This document shows positions 34,979 through 43,424 of a DNA stretch of 64,000 nucleotides, in pieces; positions within the stretch are counted from its first letter, which is position 1, and each line of letters opens with the position of its first letter. Origin of the DNA: Staphylococcus sp. (GTDB lineage: Bacteria > Bacteroidota > Bacteroidia > Bacteroidales > Muribaculaceae); the NCBI GenBank assembly GCA_023665865.1, contig JAMPDC010000001.1, forward strand, positions 1,574,737-1,638,736, written 5' to 3'. A program made the position numbers and the translations under genes. The notes under the pieces are model-generated. The model saw only the letters and a list, made by a program, of their open reading frames with translations. It searched no databases and was not told where the DNA came from.

Positions 34979-36370
34979 TCACTCCTCAGGACCCGGGGTC
35001 TGATAGGCTCCGAGGTTGGGTGAGGGGAGGCGGGGAGTGCCGTAGAAGTCCGTTGCTCCATGCGAGGGGATGAGGTTGACGTCGGCGGCTCCAATGGCCG
35101 GCGAGCCTGGCTGGAGACGGTAGTCGAAGAGATAGTCGTTGCGGACCGTGAAATAGAGCGGGTCAGCTCCCCAGATGCAGTCGATGAAGTTGTCGTCGTC
35201 GGAACCTTCGCTTTTCAGCAGACAGCGGCGGAGGGTGACGGCTGTGCCGGTGAGGTCGCCTACCGAGAGGTCGGGCGAGAGACCGTAGATGATGCAGTTG
35301 TTGAATGTGGCCTCAAGGAGCGGCGCCCCTGAGCCGTTGTCGGTCTCGGTGCTGAAATGATCGAGCTGTATGGCAGGAGTGGTTGGATAGACAAAAAGAT
35401 AATAGTTGGCGAAAGTGCAGTTGTCGGCCGTGACCTTGCCACCTCTTAGCAGCAGTAGCCCTGAGCCGGCCTCGGCTATCTCACAGCCGGTCAGCGAGAG
35501 CTCGGAGTGGATGGCTGAGAGGGTGTAGCCCGCACTGTTGCGCAGACGGCAGTTGACCATATCCACCTGCGAGAGCGAGTCGGCATGGAGGCCGGAGACA
35601 GTATTGATGATTTCTGTATGGCTTAGCCTGTTGCCCCGGCTTTCGGGGGCGAATTGCACTCCCACCCATTGCGACGACATTACTTCAAACGATATGTCGC
35701 CGACGACGTTGCCCGTGCGGTCGCCACCCAGTCTGACCGGGGCAGCGGGGGTGCCCTCGGTGATGAGAGTACCATCGACGCGCATGAGCGCACCGTCATG
35801 GAAATGGAGGGTCGATCCGGCTCCTATGGTCAGGGTCGCGCCTTTGGCCACAATGAGCGAGTCGTAGATCTGATAGGGGTAGGTTGCGTCAAATCGTGTG
35901 TCGGATCCTATCACAGTCCCGCGCAGACGCTCCACGTCCTGGCCGGTCGCGTTGAGCACCACGCTCTGTGTGACGCCGTTGGTGGTGAAGTCGATGATAT
36001 CGTTGAAATCAGTCAGTTCAGGGGCTCCGTTAGGTCGCAGTGTCGCCTCCACAAAGACATAGATGGAATCATTTGGGCGGATCTCCACATTCTGGAAACT
36101 CGTCCCTGAAAAACCGTCGACATTTATGCGAAACACACGCTCACCGCTCCGCAGCGAGATATTGCTGATGCTGAGGATGCGGTCATGACGGTTGTAGACC
36201 ATGAAACGGTTGGTCGGAGTGGGCTGGTCGGTGAATACGACGCCCATTTTCAGCGTGTCTACCGAAAATTCGGGCTGATCGGATGGCGACGTAGTGATGC
36301 CGTCCTCGATGCAGGCAGGGAGGACCGAAAGGAGTATGAGAGCAAAAAATATACTGAGGAGTGTTTTCAT
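34979..36370 (-). CDS. Lipoprotein with right-handed parallel beta-helix repeats
   Basis: A 463-residue lipoprotein. ATG 36370 gives MKTLLSIFFALILLSVLPAC with lipobox Cys20; an upstream in-frame start adds 18 residues that spoil the signal peptide. Residues about 40-140 are a beta-sandwich (FSVDTLKMGVVFTDQPTPTNRFMVYN). Residues about 175-440 are beta-helix turns (LIVAKGATLTIGAGSTLHFHDGALMRVDGTLITEG, then HTEIINTVSGLHADSLSQVDMVNCRLRN). The ending PAIGAADVNLIPSHGATDFYGTPR...LGAYQ is a common tail in Bacteroidetes parallel beta-helix surface proteins. No catalytic motif is seen; a glycan-binding or adhesin role is possible. It converges with the barrel gene, 17 bases apart. Confidence 0.8.
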   Translation of the reverse strand: MKTLLSIFFALILLSVLPACIEDGITTSPSDQPEFSVDTLKMGVVFTDQPTPTNRFMVYNRHDRILSISNISLRSGERVFRINVDGFSGTSFQNVEIRPNDSIYVFVEATLRPNGAPELTDFNDIIDFTTNGVTQSVVLNATGQDVERLRGTVIGSDTRFDATYPYQIYDSLIVAKGATLTIGAGSTLHFHDGALMRVDGTLITEGTPAAPVRLGGDRTGNVVGDISFEVMSSQWVGVQFAPESRGNRLSHTEIINTVSGLHADSLSQVDMVNCRLRNSAGYTLSAIHSELSLTGCEIAEAGSGLLLLRGGKVTADNCTFANYYLFVYPTTPAIQLDHFSTETDNGSGAPLLEATFNNCIIYGLSPDLSVGDLTGTAVTLRRCLLKSEGSDDDNFIDCIWGADPLYFTVRNDYLFDYRLQPGSPAIGAADVNLIPSHGATDFYGTPRLPSPNLGAYQTPGPEE

Positions 36371-36457
36371 CGTCCGTTGAAGAGCTGGGAGGGTTAGTGT
36401 AGGGTTATCCCGCTTACTAACCAACGGAAAACAAGTCCTTTTATTGCACCGCGGAGC

Positions 36458-37672
36458 TTATCTGGTCTTGGCCTTTTCGAGCTTCATCGGTGTCTCCTTT
36501 TTGGGGGCGCGCTGAGGAGCTCCATGTTGCCCCCTTGATGGCGGCGGAAGTCTGTTGGGGACAATGGCGGTCGCTTCCTCCTCCTTCTCTTCCCGTCCGG
36601 CATTGTCGTTTTCAGGCTCCACAACCTCCTCTTCGGAACTACCGCTGCCCGCAAAACCGGCAAGGTGATGACGGATGCTGTCATTGGCGGCTGAGAGAGC
36701 GCTACCGCGGTAGATCTGATGTCCGGTACTGTCAGCTACGATAAAAAACGGCACCGACGGTATCTGGAGAGAACGGATGGCCGTATTAGCCACTCCTCCC
36801 TGCACCCATGCCTGAGGCCAGCGGGCGCTATCGTTGCGTATGCTGCCGGCCCAGATGGCGCTGTCGCCCATCACGCTCACTTCCACAGCTTCCAACCGCC
36901 GTTTGGGAAAATCTTTTGTGAGTTCCTTGAGTGTGCGCCTGACGCTGTCCCCTTTTTGGGTCCCGATAAACACTAAGATGCTGTAGCTATGGCTCGACGG
37001 CCAGTAGCGCACCACGGTGTCTTTCCTGTTGTGGTGGCCGCAAGATAGTGTCATCGGCTTTACATTGCCTCGGGCGGCTGTCGATACCTGTTCGCCGACC
37101 ATTCCGGGATAGGCTCCGACTACCCATGTGGGTCTGGCCTCGGGTTTCAGCATGTTGACAAGAGAATCGGCTGTGAGTTCATGGCCTCTGGCTGCGAATT
37201 TGGTGACCAGCAGCATAGCCGACGATATTCTGTCGGGATGCTTCCTCACTTGTTCAGCCACAAGCCTGTTGATGGCGGCTGCGTCGCGGCTGCTCATAAC
37301 TTCGTTGTTCTCGCTGATGAAAGCGGCATATTCTTTCGAGGCATCATTGCCGCTGATCTCTACCTTGCCCGGATTCTGGAGATCCATCTTCACCTCAAGT
37401 TCATCGCCGTTGCGGGCCACGCAGGTGAAGAGAGGCTCATTGTCGATTGTGAAGACCTCGACGAGAGTTATGTCGGGCGACGCTCCGCGCAGCGTCACTT
37501 TTCCATCGACAGGATGGAAGGAAGCACGCTGTACGCCACGGGTCGTGTAGTACATTTCGACGCCCCGCGAGTCAAGCCCGCTGATTTCACACTTGATAGT
37601 GAATTCTTCGTCATTGCCGCAGCCGGTGAGCGCGACAAACAGGATGAGCAAATACAGATGAATATAGCGCAT
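36458..37672 (-). CDS. DUF4369-like / thioredoxin-fold-like lipoprotein lacking CXXC
   Basis: A 404-residue lipoprotein (VALTGC, Cys18, followed by GNDEE as in surface-exposed Bacteroidetes lipoproteins). The N-terminal beta domain (about 24-115) has DUF4369 character (EISGLDSRGVEMYYT...). The middle part (about 225-335) resembles a thioredoxin fold (YSILVFIGTQKGDSVRRTLKELTKDFP... IPSVPFFIVADSTG with the cis-Pro-like VPF), but the CXXC active site is replaced by GTQKGDS. The last 65 residues are low complexity: acidic, then Pro/Arg/Lys rich. It is probably not a classic disulfide reductase. A -7 box six bases before the ATG suggests a leaderless mRNA. Confidence 0.7.
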   Translation of the reverse strand: MRYIHLYLLILFVALTGCGNDEEFTIKCEISGLDSRGVEMYYTTRGVQRASFHPVDGKVTLRGASPDITLVEVFTIDNEPLFTCVARNGDELEVKMDLQNPGKVEISGNDASKEYAAFISENNEVMSSRDAAAINRLVAEQVRKHPDRISSAMLLVTKFAARGHELTADSLVNMLKPEARPTWVVGAYPGMVGEQVSTAARGNVKPMTLSCGHHNRKDTVVRYWPSSHSYSILVFIGTQKGDSVRRTLKELTKDFPKRRLEAVEVSVMGDSAIWAGSIRNDSARWPQAWVQGGVANTAIRSLQIPSVPFFIVADSTGHQIYRGSALSAANDSIRHHLAGFAGSGSSEEEVVEPENDNAGREEKEEEATAIVPNRLPPPSRGQHGAPQRAPKKETPMKLEKAKTR

Positions 37673-37677
37673 GACCG

Positions 37678-37685
37678 CAAAATTA
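37678..37685 (-). promoter_or_regulatory. -7 box close to 36458-37672 gene start
   Basis: Read on the minus strand it is TAATTTTG, five bases from the ATG at 37672; the transcript is probably leaderless. It is divergent from the box at 37698. Confidence 0.5.
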
Positions 37686-37697
37686 GTAAAATTTGCT

Positions 37698-37705
37698 TAT
37701 ATTTG
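37698..37705 (+). promoter_or_regulatory. -7 box of phospholipase gene
   Basis: TATATTTG (TAnnTTTG), 44 bases before ATG 37750. It makes the in-frame start at 37693 unlikely. Confidence 0.55.
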
Positions 37706-37749
37706 CACTCTCAATTCTCCTAATTTCTTCATTCTTCGTTATCAATCGG

Positions 37750-38598
37750 ATGAAAACACTTTTACGCCTCGTGATGATAGTTGCGGTGCTCTCCGGCATC
37801 GCCGCTCCTCATGCTTCAGCACAGATTGTCAATATCGGAAACGAGGGGATCAATACCGACAGCGTCCGCCGTGCGTTTGACGATAGTCCATATTTCGGGC
37901 TGTATAAAGACAACTATTTCATTTTCGGTTGTCCGGTAGGTCAGAAGGTGAGGCGAGATAATTCCAACATTAAATTTCAGATCTCCATAGCCCAGCGCCT
38001 GACCCGCTCCAATCTTCCTTTCGGCACCTATCTCTATCTCTTCTATTCTCAGAAATGTTTCTGGAACATCCTCGAAAACTCTATGCCAATGACCGATCTC
38101 AACTTCAATCCGGGTATCGGTCTGACCAAACCGCTCTTTGTCAAGGGGCGCTTTCTCGGCAAGGTGGGTCTGATCATAGAGCATGAATCAAACGGGCGCG
38201 ACGGAGCTGCCTCCCGTTCATGGAACCGCATCAGTCTGGCCGGAAGCATCATGATCGATCCGCAGATTGTGGTCCATGGCAAAGTGTGGATTCCCATTAT
38301 AGACGGGTCTGAAAACAAAGATATCCTGGATTATTGTGGCATCTATCAGATGGGCACAGCCTTCACCTCGGCTAACGGGCGCTTCGGTCTTGCCGTAAAT
38401 CTCGTGAAGCGCAAGGGCTGGAGGCTTAACTACAACACTACTGTCGAGATCAACTACCGCATCTTCGCGCGCGACAATCAATATCTTTTCCTGCAATACT
38501 ACAACGGCTATGGCGAAGGTCTTTTGGCCTACAAGGAATTCCATTCCATGATCCGCGCAGGCATAGTCATCAAGCCTAAACTTTTCAGTGACTATTGA
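37750..38598 (+). CDS. pldA: Outer membrane phospholipase A
   Basis: A 282-residue outer membrane enzyme that hydrolyses phospholipids that reach the outer leaflet. Signal peptide MKTLLRLVMIVAVLSGIAAPHASA. The OMPLA signature HESNGRDGAASRSWNR is complete: His145, Ser147 and Asn159 have the same 2- and 12-residue spacing as the E. coli catalytic triad (142/144/156). FYSQKCFWNILENS and LNFNPGIGL match the conserved early strands (YTQKSWWQ..., NYEP). The fit suggests a Ca-dependent, dimer-activated enzyme as in the family. The start at 37750 follows the promoter box and gives the signal peptide. Confidence 0.88.
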   Translation: MKTLLRLVMIVAVLSGIAAPHASAQIVNIGNEGINTDSVRRAFDDSPYFGLYKDNYFIFGCPVGQKVRRDNSNIKFQISIAQRLTRSNLPFGTYLYLFYSQKCFWNILENSMPMTDLNFNPGIGLTKPLFVKGRFLGKVGLIIEHESNGRDGAASRSWNRISLAGSIMIDPQIVVHGKVWIPIIDGSENKDILDYCGIYQMGTAFTSANGRFGLAVNLVKRKGWRLNYNTTVEINYRIFARDNQYLFLQYYNGYGEGLLAYKEFHSMIRAGIVIKPKLFSDY

Positions 38599-38622
38599 CC
38601 CTATATAGGCATACATGCTAAA

Positions 38623-38668
38623 ACGACCGGCAACGGTGGACAGATACATGTCTCTGGTTGCCGGTCGT
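38623..38668. terminator. 12-bp hairpin between convergent pldA and tpx
   Basis: ACGACCGGCAAC at 38623-38634 pairs with 38657-38668; the loop is 22 bases. There is no long T run, so the terminator call is moderate. Confidence 0.6.
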
Positions 38669-38690
38669 CTTGCAAATATCACAAATCTAT

Positions 38691-39203
38691 TTACTTAGCG
38701 CTGTCTTTCAAGACCTTGATGGCTTCATCATAGTCAGGCTCAGTGGTGATTTCCTCAACGAGATCGCGGAAAATCACGCGGCGGTTCTCATCGAGCACGA
38801 GTACGCAACGGGCGAGAAGTCCGGCGAGAGGGCCGTCGACGAGTTGCACGCCATATTTCTGACCGAAGAGCGGTGAGCGGAAGGCCGAGCCAAAGAGCAC
38901 ATTGTCGATATTCTCGACAGTGCAGAAGCGGCCCATGGCAAAGGGAAGGTCCATAGAAACGCAGATGACAACCACATCATCGAGCTTTCCGGCTTCCTCA
39001 TTGAAGCGGCGGACGCTACGGGCGCAGACTTCAGTGTCAAGGCTGGGGAAAATGTTGAGCACTACTCGCTTGCCGGCAAAATCCGAGCAAATTAGCTGCG
39101 AAAGATCCTTACCGGCGAGGTGGAAGCAAGGAGCGGTTTCTCCGATTGTCGGAACTGTGCCACAGGTATGGCAGGGTTGGCCTTTGAAAAATACTGTTTC
39201 CAT
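38691..39203 (-). CDS. tpx: Thiol peroxidase (Tpx)
   Basis: A 170-residue atypical 2-Cys peroxiredoxin that reduces peroxides using thioredoxin. The peroxidatic Cys60 lies in PSLDTEVCARSVRRFN and the resolving Cys94 in MGRFCTVENI, the usual Tpx spacing. Substrate helix and dimer residues (APCFHLAGKDL) agree with the family, and length is normal. It carries extra Cys residues at 11 and 14 near the N-terminus, within GQPCHTCG. Confidence 0.95.
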   Translation of the reverse strand: METVFFKGQPCHTCGTVPTIGETAPCFHLAGKDLSQLICSDFAGKRVVLNIFPSLDTEVCARSVRRFNEEAGKLDDVVVICVSMDLPFAMGRFCTVENIDNVLFGSAFRSPLFGQKYGVQLVDGPLAGLLARCVLVLDENRRVIFRDLVEEITTEPDYDEAIKVLKDSAK

Positions 39204-39252
39204 ATTCTATTTTTGTATATTGTTGTTTTTATATGATTCCGGTATTGTCGGC

Positions 39253-40437
39253 TCAGTTGACGAGCGCCATTGTCTGTAGAACAATGTTGCGGAGCTCCTT
39301 GTTGAATCCGAGCACTACATTTTTCACATTTCCGTTGCTCCCGGCCATGATGATGACCGGAAGAGACGCCGCGCCACAGTCGCGGATGAGAGAACGGCCG
39401 TTCATCAGTAGATGCTCTCCCGGACGGATGGAGGGGACTATCGCTTCGATGCCGTCGATGTTTGTCGAATTGAACACCCAGATGACGTCAGCAGGAGTGG
39501 GAAGCGCGTCGACAGCTCCGCGCAGATCGGTGACGATTTCAGGATTGAATCCGGTCGTGGGATCGAGGAGTGCGATGATTGTGGGGACAGCGAACCGATC
39601 GCCACGATGATAAGTGTAGCGCTCGCCGGTGGTTGTCGGCAGAGAGAATGTCGGCAACTGCGTGCCGGCGAGATTCTCGATGCGGAAATTATTTTCCCGA
39701 TACTTCTCAAACACCTCCGGATAGACAGCCGAGAGCCTATTCTCCGAGAGCTCAGGACATTTCATTTCTGAAGGATAAGTGTATGCAACATACATCGACT
39801 GCTCTGTGATCTGCCCCGGGTTGCACTCGGTCTCTATCCTGAGCGGTAGATATGACTCAGCGTCAAACAGAAATTCCTTCTCAATGGCCGTCACATCATT
39901 GACAGTCATGACGCTCTTGACTTTCACAGCCTTGCGGCCGTCGAAATTCACATCCGGTATGACAGTCAGCGCGTATGCCGGGTCTGAGCTCATTTTCGAG
40001 ATCTCACGTGCGATATAGGCCGGGTAGAGGTCGGTAAACTGAGCCGAAGCCTGTACTCCCTCCGAATTGCCTCGCTTCATGAAGGGGATTGAATCCCACT
40101 CGGTGTGATATTCCTGAAGCCGTTCGTTGCGATAACGGTAATGATGTCCGTCGAAATAGGCTGAGAAGCCCGTGACTTCTCCCGAAGGAGTCTCAAGGCT
40201 CCACTCGGTCAGATACGAGCAGGGCGAAAGCCTGTCTGACGGGGTGGGGGCGGATGAGAGATCGATAGTGTAGACCACATCTTTCTCACTCTGCGGCAGC
40301 GACACGCTGAAGCTTGCCTTGCTTTCGTAGCAGCCGGTCTTTTCAAGCACCGACACGATATCAGCTATCCCCTGTGCCCATAGGCCCAGGGGACATAATG
40401 CTGCTAACACCATTAACAATCTTGATTTCCCTTTCAT
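39253..40437 (-). CDS. Exported protein: LolA-like N-terminal and degenerate thioredoxin-like C-terminal part
   Basis: A 394-residue exported protein (signal peptide to about LGLWAQ). Residues 25-230 form an antiparallel beta region reminiscent of LolA/LppX folds (ASFSVSLPQSEKDVVYTIDLS..., FSAYFDGHHYRYRNERLQEYH..., KAVKVKSVMTVNDVTAIEKEFLFDAESYLPLRIE). Residues 270-394 look like a redoxin domain (LPTFSLPTTTGERYTYHRGDRFAVPTIIALLD...). The CXXC is replaced by TTGFN, and SLPVIIMAGSNG carries a cis-Pro-like site. Proteins with this combination occur in Bacteroidetes next to redox genes. It lies 50 bases upstream of tpx in the same direction and may be linked to it. Function is not established. Confidence 0.6.
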   Translation of the reverse strand: MKGKSRLLMVLAALCPLGLWAQGIADIVSVLEKTGCYESKASFSVSLPQSEKDVVYTIDLSSAPTPSDRLSPCSYLTEWSLETPSGEVTGFSAYFDGHHYRYRNERLQEYHTEWDSIPFMKRGNSEGVQASAQFTDLYPAYIAREISKMSSDPAYALTVIPDVNFDGRKAVKVKSVMTVNDVTAIEKEFLFDAESYLPLRIETECNPGQITEQSMYVAYTYPSEMKCPELSENRLSAVYPEVFEKYRENNFRIENLAGTQLPTFSLPTTTGERYTYHRGDRFAVPTIIALLDPTTGFNPEIVTDLRGAVDALPTPADVIWVFNSTNIDGIEAIVPSIRPGEHLLMNGRSLIRDCGAASLPVIIMAGSNGNVKNVVLGFNKELRNIVLQTMALVN

Positions 40438-40571
40438 AAACAATAGTTGACGTTCACTATTAACAACGCAGTTTTGGCCAAATCAGTTCATGACCACGAA
40501 AAAAAACGCCACTCGAAGTGACGAAATGCCAATTTTCATCGGGAGGCTGACCGATAGTCCAAATAATTTTG

Positions 40572-40579
40572 TAAATTTG
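40572..40579 (+). promoter_or_regulatory. -7 box of dtd operon
   Basis: TAAATTTG (TAnnTTTG), 51 bases before the dtd ATG. Confidence 0.5.
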
Positions 40580-40630
40580 CGAATTAACTCTGAGTTCAGC
40601 CATTGAGTTCAGAAAACAAAATGTCGAGAA

Positions 40631-41083
40631 ATGAAGTTAGTAATTCAACGTGTGACCGAAGCGTCGGTTTCTATCGGCGGAGAGCTGCATAGCTCGATTG
40701 GTCCGGGATTGATGGTGCTCGTCGGAGTAGTCGACGGTGATACTCCCGACGATGTGCGCTGGCTCGCCGCCAAGTGTTGTGCCATGCGCATATTCGGCGA
40801 TGAGGCCGGTGTCATGAACCGTTCCATCATCGATGTCGGCGGCGATATGCTTGCCGTCAGCCAGTTCACGCTCTGTGCCTCGACCCGCAAAGGCAACCGT
40901 CCGAGCTACATCCGTGCCGCAGGCCATGATGTAGCCATTCCGCTCTACGAACTTTTCTGTTCTGAATGTCGGGCTTTGTTGGGCCGGGAGGTGAAAAAGG
41001 GTGTCTTCGGAGCCGACATGCAGGTAGCTCTCGTCAATGACGGTCCCGTCACAATTATTATTGACTCAAAACTCCGCGACTGA
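40631..41083 (+). CDS. dtd: D-aminoacyl-tRNA deacylase
   Basis: A 150-residue enzyme that removes D-amino acids (and glycine from tRNA-Ala) from mischarged tRNA. It shows the MKLVIQRVTEASV start, the SQFTLCASTRKGNRPS motif and the C-terminal NDGPVT Gly-cisPro motif that reads chirality. Length is standard. It heads a probable operon with a MazG-like gene (7 bases on) and deoC (38 bases further), a housekeeping grouping in Bacteroidales. Confidence 0.95.
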   Translation: MKLVIQRVTEASVSIGGELHSSIGPGLMVLVGVVDGDTPDDVRWLAAKCCAMRIFGDEAGVMNRSIIDVGGDMLAVSQFTLCASTRKGNRPSYIRAAGHDVAIPLYELFCSECRALLGREVKKGVFGADMQVALVNDGPVTIIIDSKLRD

Positions 41084-41090
41084 TACAGAT

Positions 41091-41459
41091 ATGGACAATC
41101 ATAACTCCACTGCCGACGACTCGATCACTCTCCGCTCTCTTCAGGCGACGGTCGATGACTGGATCACCACTGTCGGTGTCCGCTACTTCTCCCCACTGAC
41201 CAACATGGCTATTCTCGCAGAGGAGACTGGCGAGGTGGCGCGCATCATGGCCCGGACTTATGGTGACCAGTCGTTCAAGGATGGAGAATCACCCGACGCT
41301 CTCGCCGATGAGCTCGCCGACCTGCTCTGGGTGCTCACAGCCATCGCCAACCAGACAGGAGTGGATCTCACAGAGGCCTTCAGACGCAATGTCGAGAAGA
41401 AGACCAACCGTGACAGTCTCCGTCACATCCGGAATCCGAAACTTTCCGACAGGAAATAA
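41091..41459 (+). CDS. MazG-like nucleotide pyrophosphohydrolase
   Basis: A 122-residue all-alpha protein. The metal-binding motif of the MazG fold is visible as LAEETGEVARIM (ExxE) and, 30 residues on, DALADELADLLWVL (ExxD). A single MazG-like domain of this size usually acts as a dimer or tetramer, hydrolysing NTPs or house-cleaning dNTPs to monophosphates plus PPi. Which substrate is preferred cannot be told. ATG 41091 (MDNHNSTADD) is chosen because the longer frame overlaps dtd. It follows dtd by seven bases. Confidence 0.85.
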   Translation: MDNHNSTADDSITLRSLQATVDDWITTVGVRYFSPLTNMAILAEETGEVARIMARTYGDQSFKDGESPDALADELADLLWVLTAIANQTGVDLTEAFRRNVEKKTNRDSLRHIRNPKLSDRK

Positions 41460-41497
41460 CAATACTTAAGTCAAACTCTAAAACAAAACGACTCACC

Positions 41498-42382
41498 ATG
41501 GATAAATATCAGCAAGTCCTTTCTGAAAGCCGCGTCACTACCTCTGACGCGGAAGTCTCAGCAAAAGTAGAAGAGATCCTCTCAAAGCATCTCGCTGAAA
41601 ACAATACCCCCGAGGTTCTGAAGAAGATTTTCAACTCCATCGACCTCACTACGCTCAAATCGACTGACTCCCAGCGCTCGGTCGCAGATTTCACCGAGCG
41701 TGTCAACGCCTTCGCTCACGAACATGCCGACCTTCCCAATGTCGCTGCAATCTGCGTCTATCCCAACTTCGTGCCTATCGTGCGCACAGTTCTCGACTGC
41801 TCTGATGTTGATATTGCTTCTGTCGCAGGTTGCTTCCCCAGTGCACAGAGCTTCATTGAGGTGAAGATCGCCGAAGTCGGTCTTGCTGTTGAGTCGGGTG
41901 CCGATGAGATCGATGTCGTCTTCGGACTCGGAGACTTCTTCGACAAGGACTACGAGGAAGTGTGCGATCAGCTTTCGGAGATGAAACATTCATGCCGCGA
42001 CTCTATCATGAAAGTCATTCTTGAGACAGGCGCTCTCAAGACGGCCGAAAATATCCGCAATGCCTCGATTCTGTCAATGTACTCAGGCGCAGACTTCATC
42101 AAGACATCGACCGGCAAGGAATACGCCGGTGCATCACTCGAAGCTGCCTATATAATGTGTGAGTGCATCAAGGAATACTATGAGAAGACCGGACGCATGG
42201 TCGGCTTCAAGGCTTCGGGTGGCGTCTCGACTACTGAAGAGGCTCTCAAATACTACACCATCGTCCACAGTGTCCTCGGTGACCAGTGGGTAGCTACCAA
42301 CGAGTTCTTCCGCATCGGCGCCTCACGTCTTGCAAACGCTATCCTCTCTGATATACTCGGCGAAGAAACCAAATTTTTCTAA
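41498..42382 (+). CDS. deoC: Deoxyribose-phosphate aldolase
   Basis: A 294-residue class I aldolase splitting 2-deoxyribose 5-phosphate into acetaldehyde and glyceraldehyde 3-phosphate in nucleoside catabolism. The Schiff-base Lys is in DFIKTSTGK and the proton-relay Lys in MVGFKASGGV. AAICVYPNFV opens the TIM barrel. The chain is a little longer than the E. coli enzyme, with an N-terminal helical extension of about 45 residues, as in other Bacteroidetes DeoC. It is third gene after dtd and mazG-like. Confidence 0.94.
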   Translation: MDKYQQVLSESRVTTSDAEVSAKVEEILSKHLAENNTPEVLKKIFNSIDLTTLKSTDSQRSVADFTERVNAFAHEHADLPNVAAICVYPNFVPIVRTVLDCSDVDIASVAGCFPSAQSFIEVKIAEVGLAVESGADEIDVVFGLGDFFDKDYEEVCDQLSEMKHSCRDSIMKVILETGALKTAENIRNASILSMYSGADFIKTSTGKEYAGASLEAAYIMCECIKEYYEKTGRMVGFKASGGVSTTEEALKYYTIVHSVLGDQWVATNEFFRIGASRLANAILSDILGEETKFF

Positions 42383-42474
42383 TAAATAGCAAAGAGTAGT
42401 GTCCGGAGCTGAACAAGGAGATACAATTCACAGCTCCGGACCCTCACTCCATACAATTCCATCCCCCTTTCCCT

Positions 42475-43041
42475 ATGAAATACTGGATCATTATCGACGG
42501 CGAACAGCGCGGACCTCTCTCTGTCGAAGAAATAGCGTCGCTTCCCGGTCTCAATGCCGCCACACCTGTGTGGTATGAAGGCCTGGGCGATTGGACTACC
42601 GCGGCTGCTGTCCCTGAAATAGCCGCATTGCTGTCAAACTACACTGCCAATCCAAATATGGGTGCGTCAGGATTCAATCCCAATGCCGGCTCATGGCAAC
42701 AGCAACAACAACAGTCGTACGGTCAGCAGACCTACAACGCCAATCCCTACGGCTACAATGCAAATCCCTACGGTGGCTATAATCAAGGCTATGACCCCAA
42801 CCAGATACCGCAGATGCCCTCCAACTATCTCATTTGGGCCATTCTCGCAACCATCTGCTGCTGCATCCCCAGTGGTATCGTCGCTATCTTCTATGCCGCC
42901 AAGGTCTCTCCGGCCTACTATCGCGGTGACTACGCAGCTGCCTTCGACGCATCGTCCAAAGCACAGCTTTGGGTTATAATCTCCTTTGTAGCCGGTCTCA
43001 TCTGGGCACCCTTCTCAGTCCTCTTCTCGGCTCTGCTGTGA
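42475..43041 (+). CDS. GYF_2/DUF4339 - CD225 (dispanin-like) membrane protein
   Basis: A 188-residue protein. Residues 1-50 are a GYF_2/DUF4339 domain (MKYWIIIDGEQRGPLSVEEIASLPG...TPVWYEGLGDWTTA). A low-complexity Gln/Asn/Tyr/Gly linker runs from about 55 to 110 (QQQQQQSYGQQTYNANPYGYN). The C-terminus is a two-helix CD225/dispanin-like membrane part (NYLIWAILATICCCIPSGIVAIFYAAKV..., SSKAQLWVIISFVAGLIWAP) with the typical Cys cluster. These domain pairs are common in Bacteroidetes; a role in membrane organisation is only inferred. Its stop overlaps the next gene's GTG start (GTGA). Confidence 0.88.
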   Translation: MKYWIIIDGEQRGPLSVEEIASLPGLNAATPVWYEGLGDWTTAAAVPEIAALLSNYTANPNMGASGFNPNAGSWQQQQQQSYGQQTYNANPYGYNANPYGGYNQGYDPNQIPQMPSNYLIWAILATICCCIPSGIVAIFYAAKVSPAYYRGDYAAAFDASSKAQLWVIISFVAGLIWAPFSVLFSALL

Positions 43042-43424
43042 TACAGCTCCAACGTTACCGGACTCTGCTGATAGTGCTCGGGGTTCTGCTGGTCGCCGGT
43101 CTCCTCAGTCTCTATCTCTTAGCCGAACCCTCCTCCGGCCTCTATCCGAGATGCATGTTCAAAGAGCTGACCGGCCTCTCATGCCCCGGATGCGGATCCC
43201 AACGTGCACTCCACGCCGTCATACACGGCGACCTACGTGGCGCTTTCTCCTACAACGCACTCCTCATTCTGGAGATTCCGCTGCTTGCGCTTCTTGTCAT
43301 CTCTTCCTTGTTCTCCGACAGGATGCCAAGATTGAAACGTTTTCTCGGTGAGAGGGTCTTTATCCTCCTCATCCTTGCAACAATCATTATCTGGACTATT
43401 GTCCGCAATATATTTGACGTATGA
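43038..43424 (+). CDS. DUF2752 membrane protein
   Basis: A 128-residue protein with three hydrophobic helices. The DUF2752 signature is present: CMFKELTGLSCPGCGSQRALHAVIHGDLRGAFSYNALLIL, with a CPGCG knuckle and the conserved His-Gly-Asp-Leu. The function is unknown. GTG 43038, overlapping the TGA of the upstream gene as GTGA, is chosen because it places the first membrane helix near the N-terminus; earlier frames extend into the CD225 gene. Its own stop overlaps the next start as ATGA, so the three genes are translationally coupled. Confidence 0.85.
   Translation: MIQLQRYRTLLIVLGVLLVAGLLSLYLLAEPSSGLYPRCMFKELTGLSCPGCGSQRALHAVIHGDLRGAFSYNALLILEIPLLALLVISSLFSDRMPRLKRFLGERVFILLILATIIIWTIVRNIFDV

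Noticed and set aside
34979-36370. Beta-helix lipoprotein as a third GH28 or pectate lyase
   Set aside because: No NTD/DD/GHG-like catalytic motif is present; only repeat turns and a surface-protein tail are visible.
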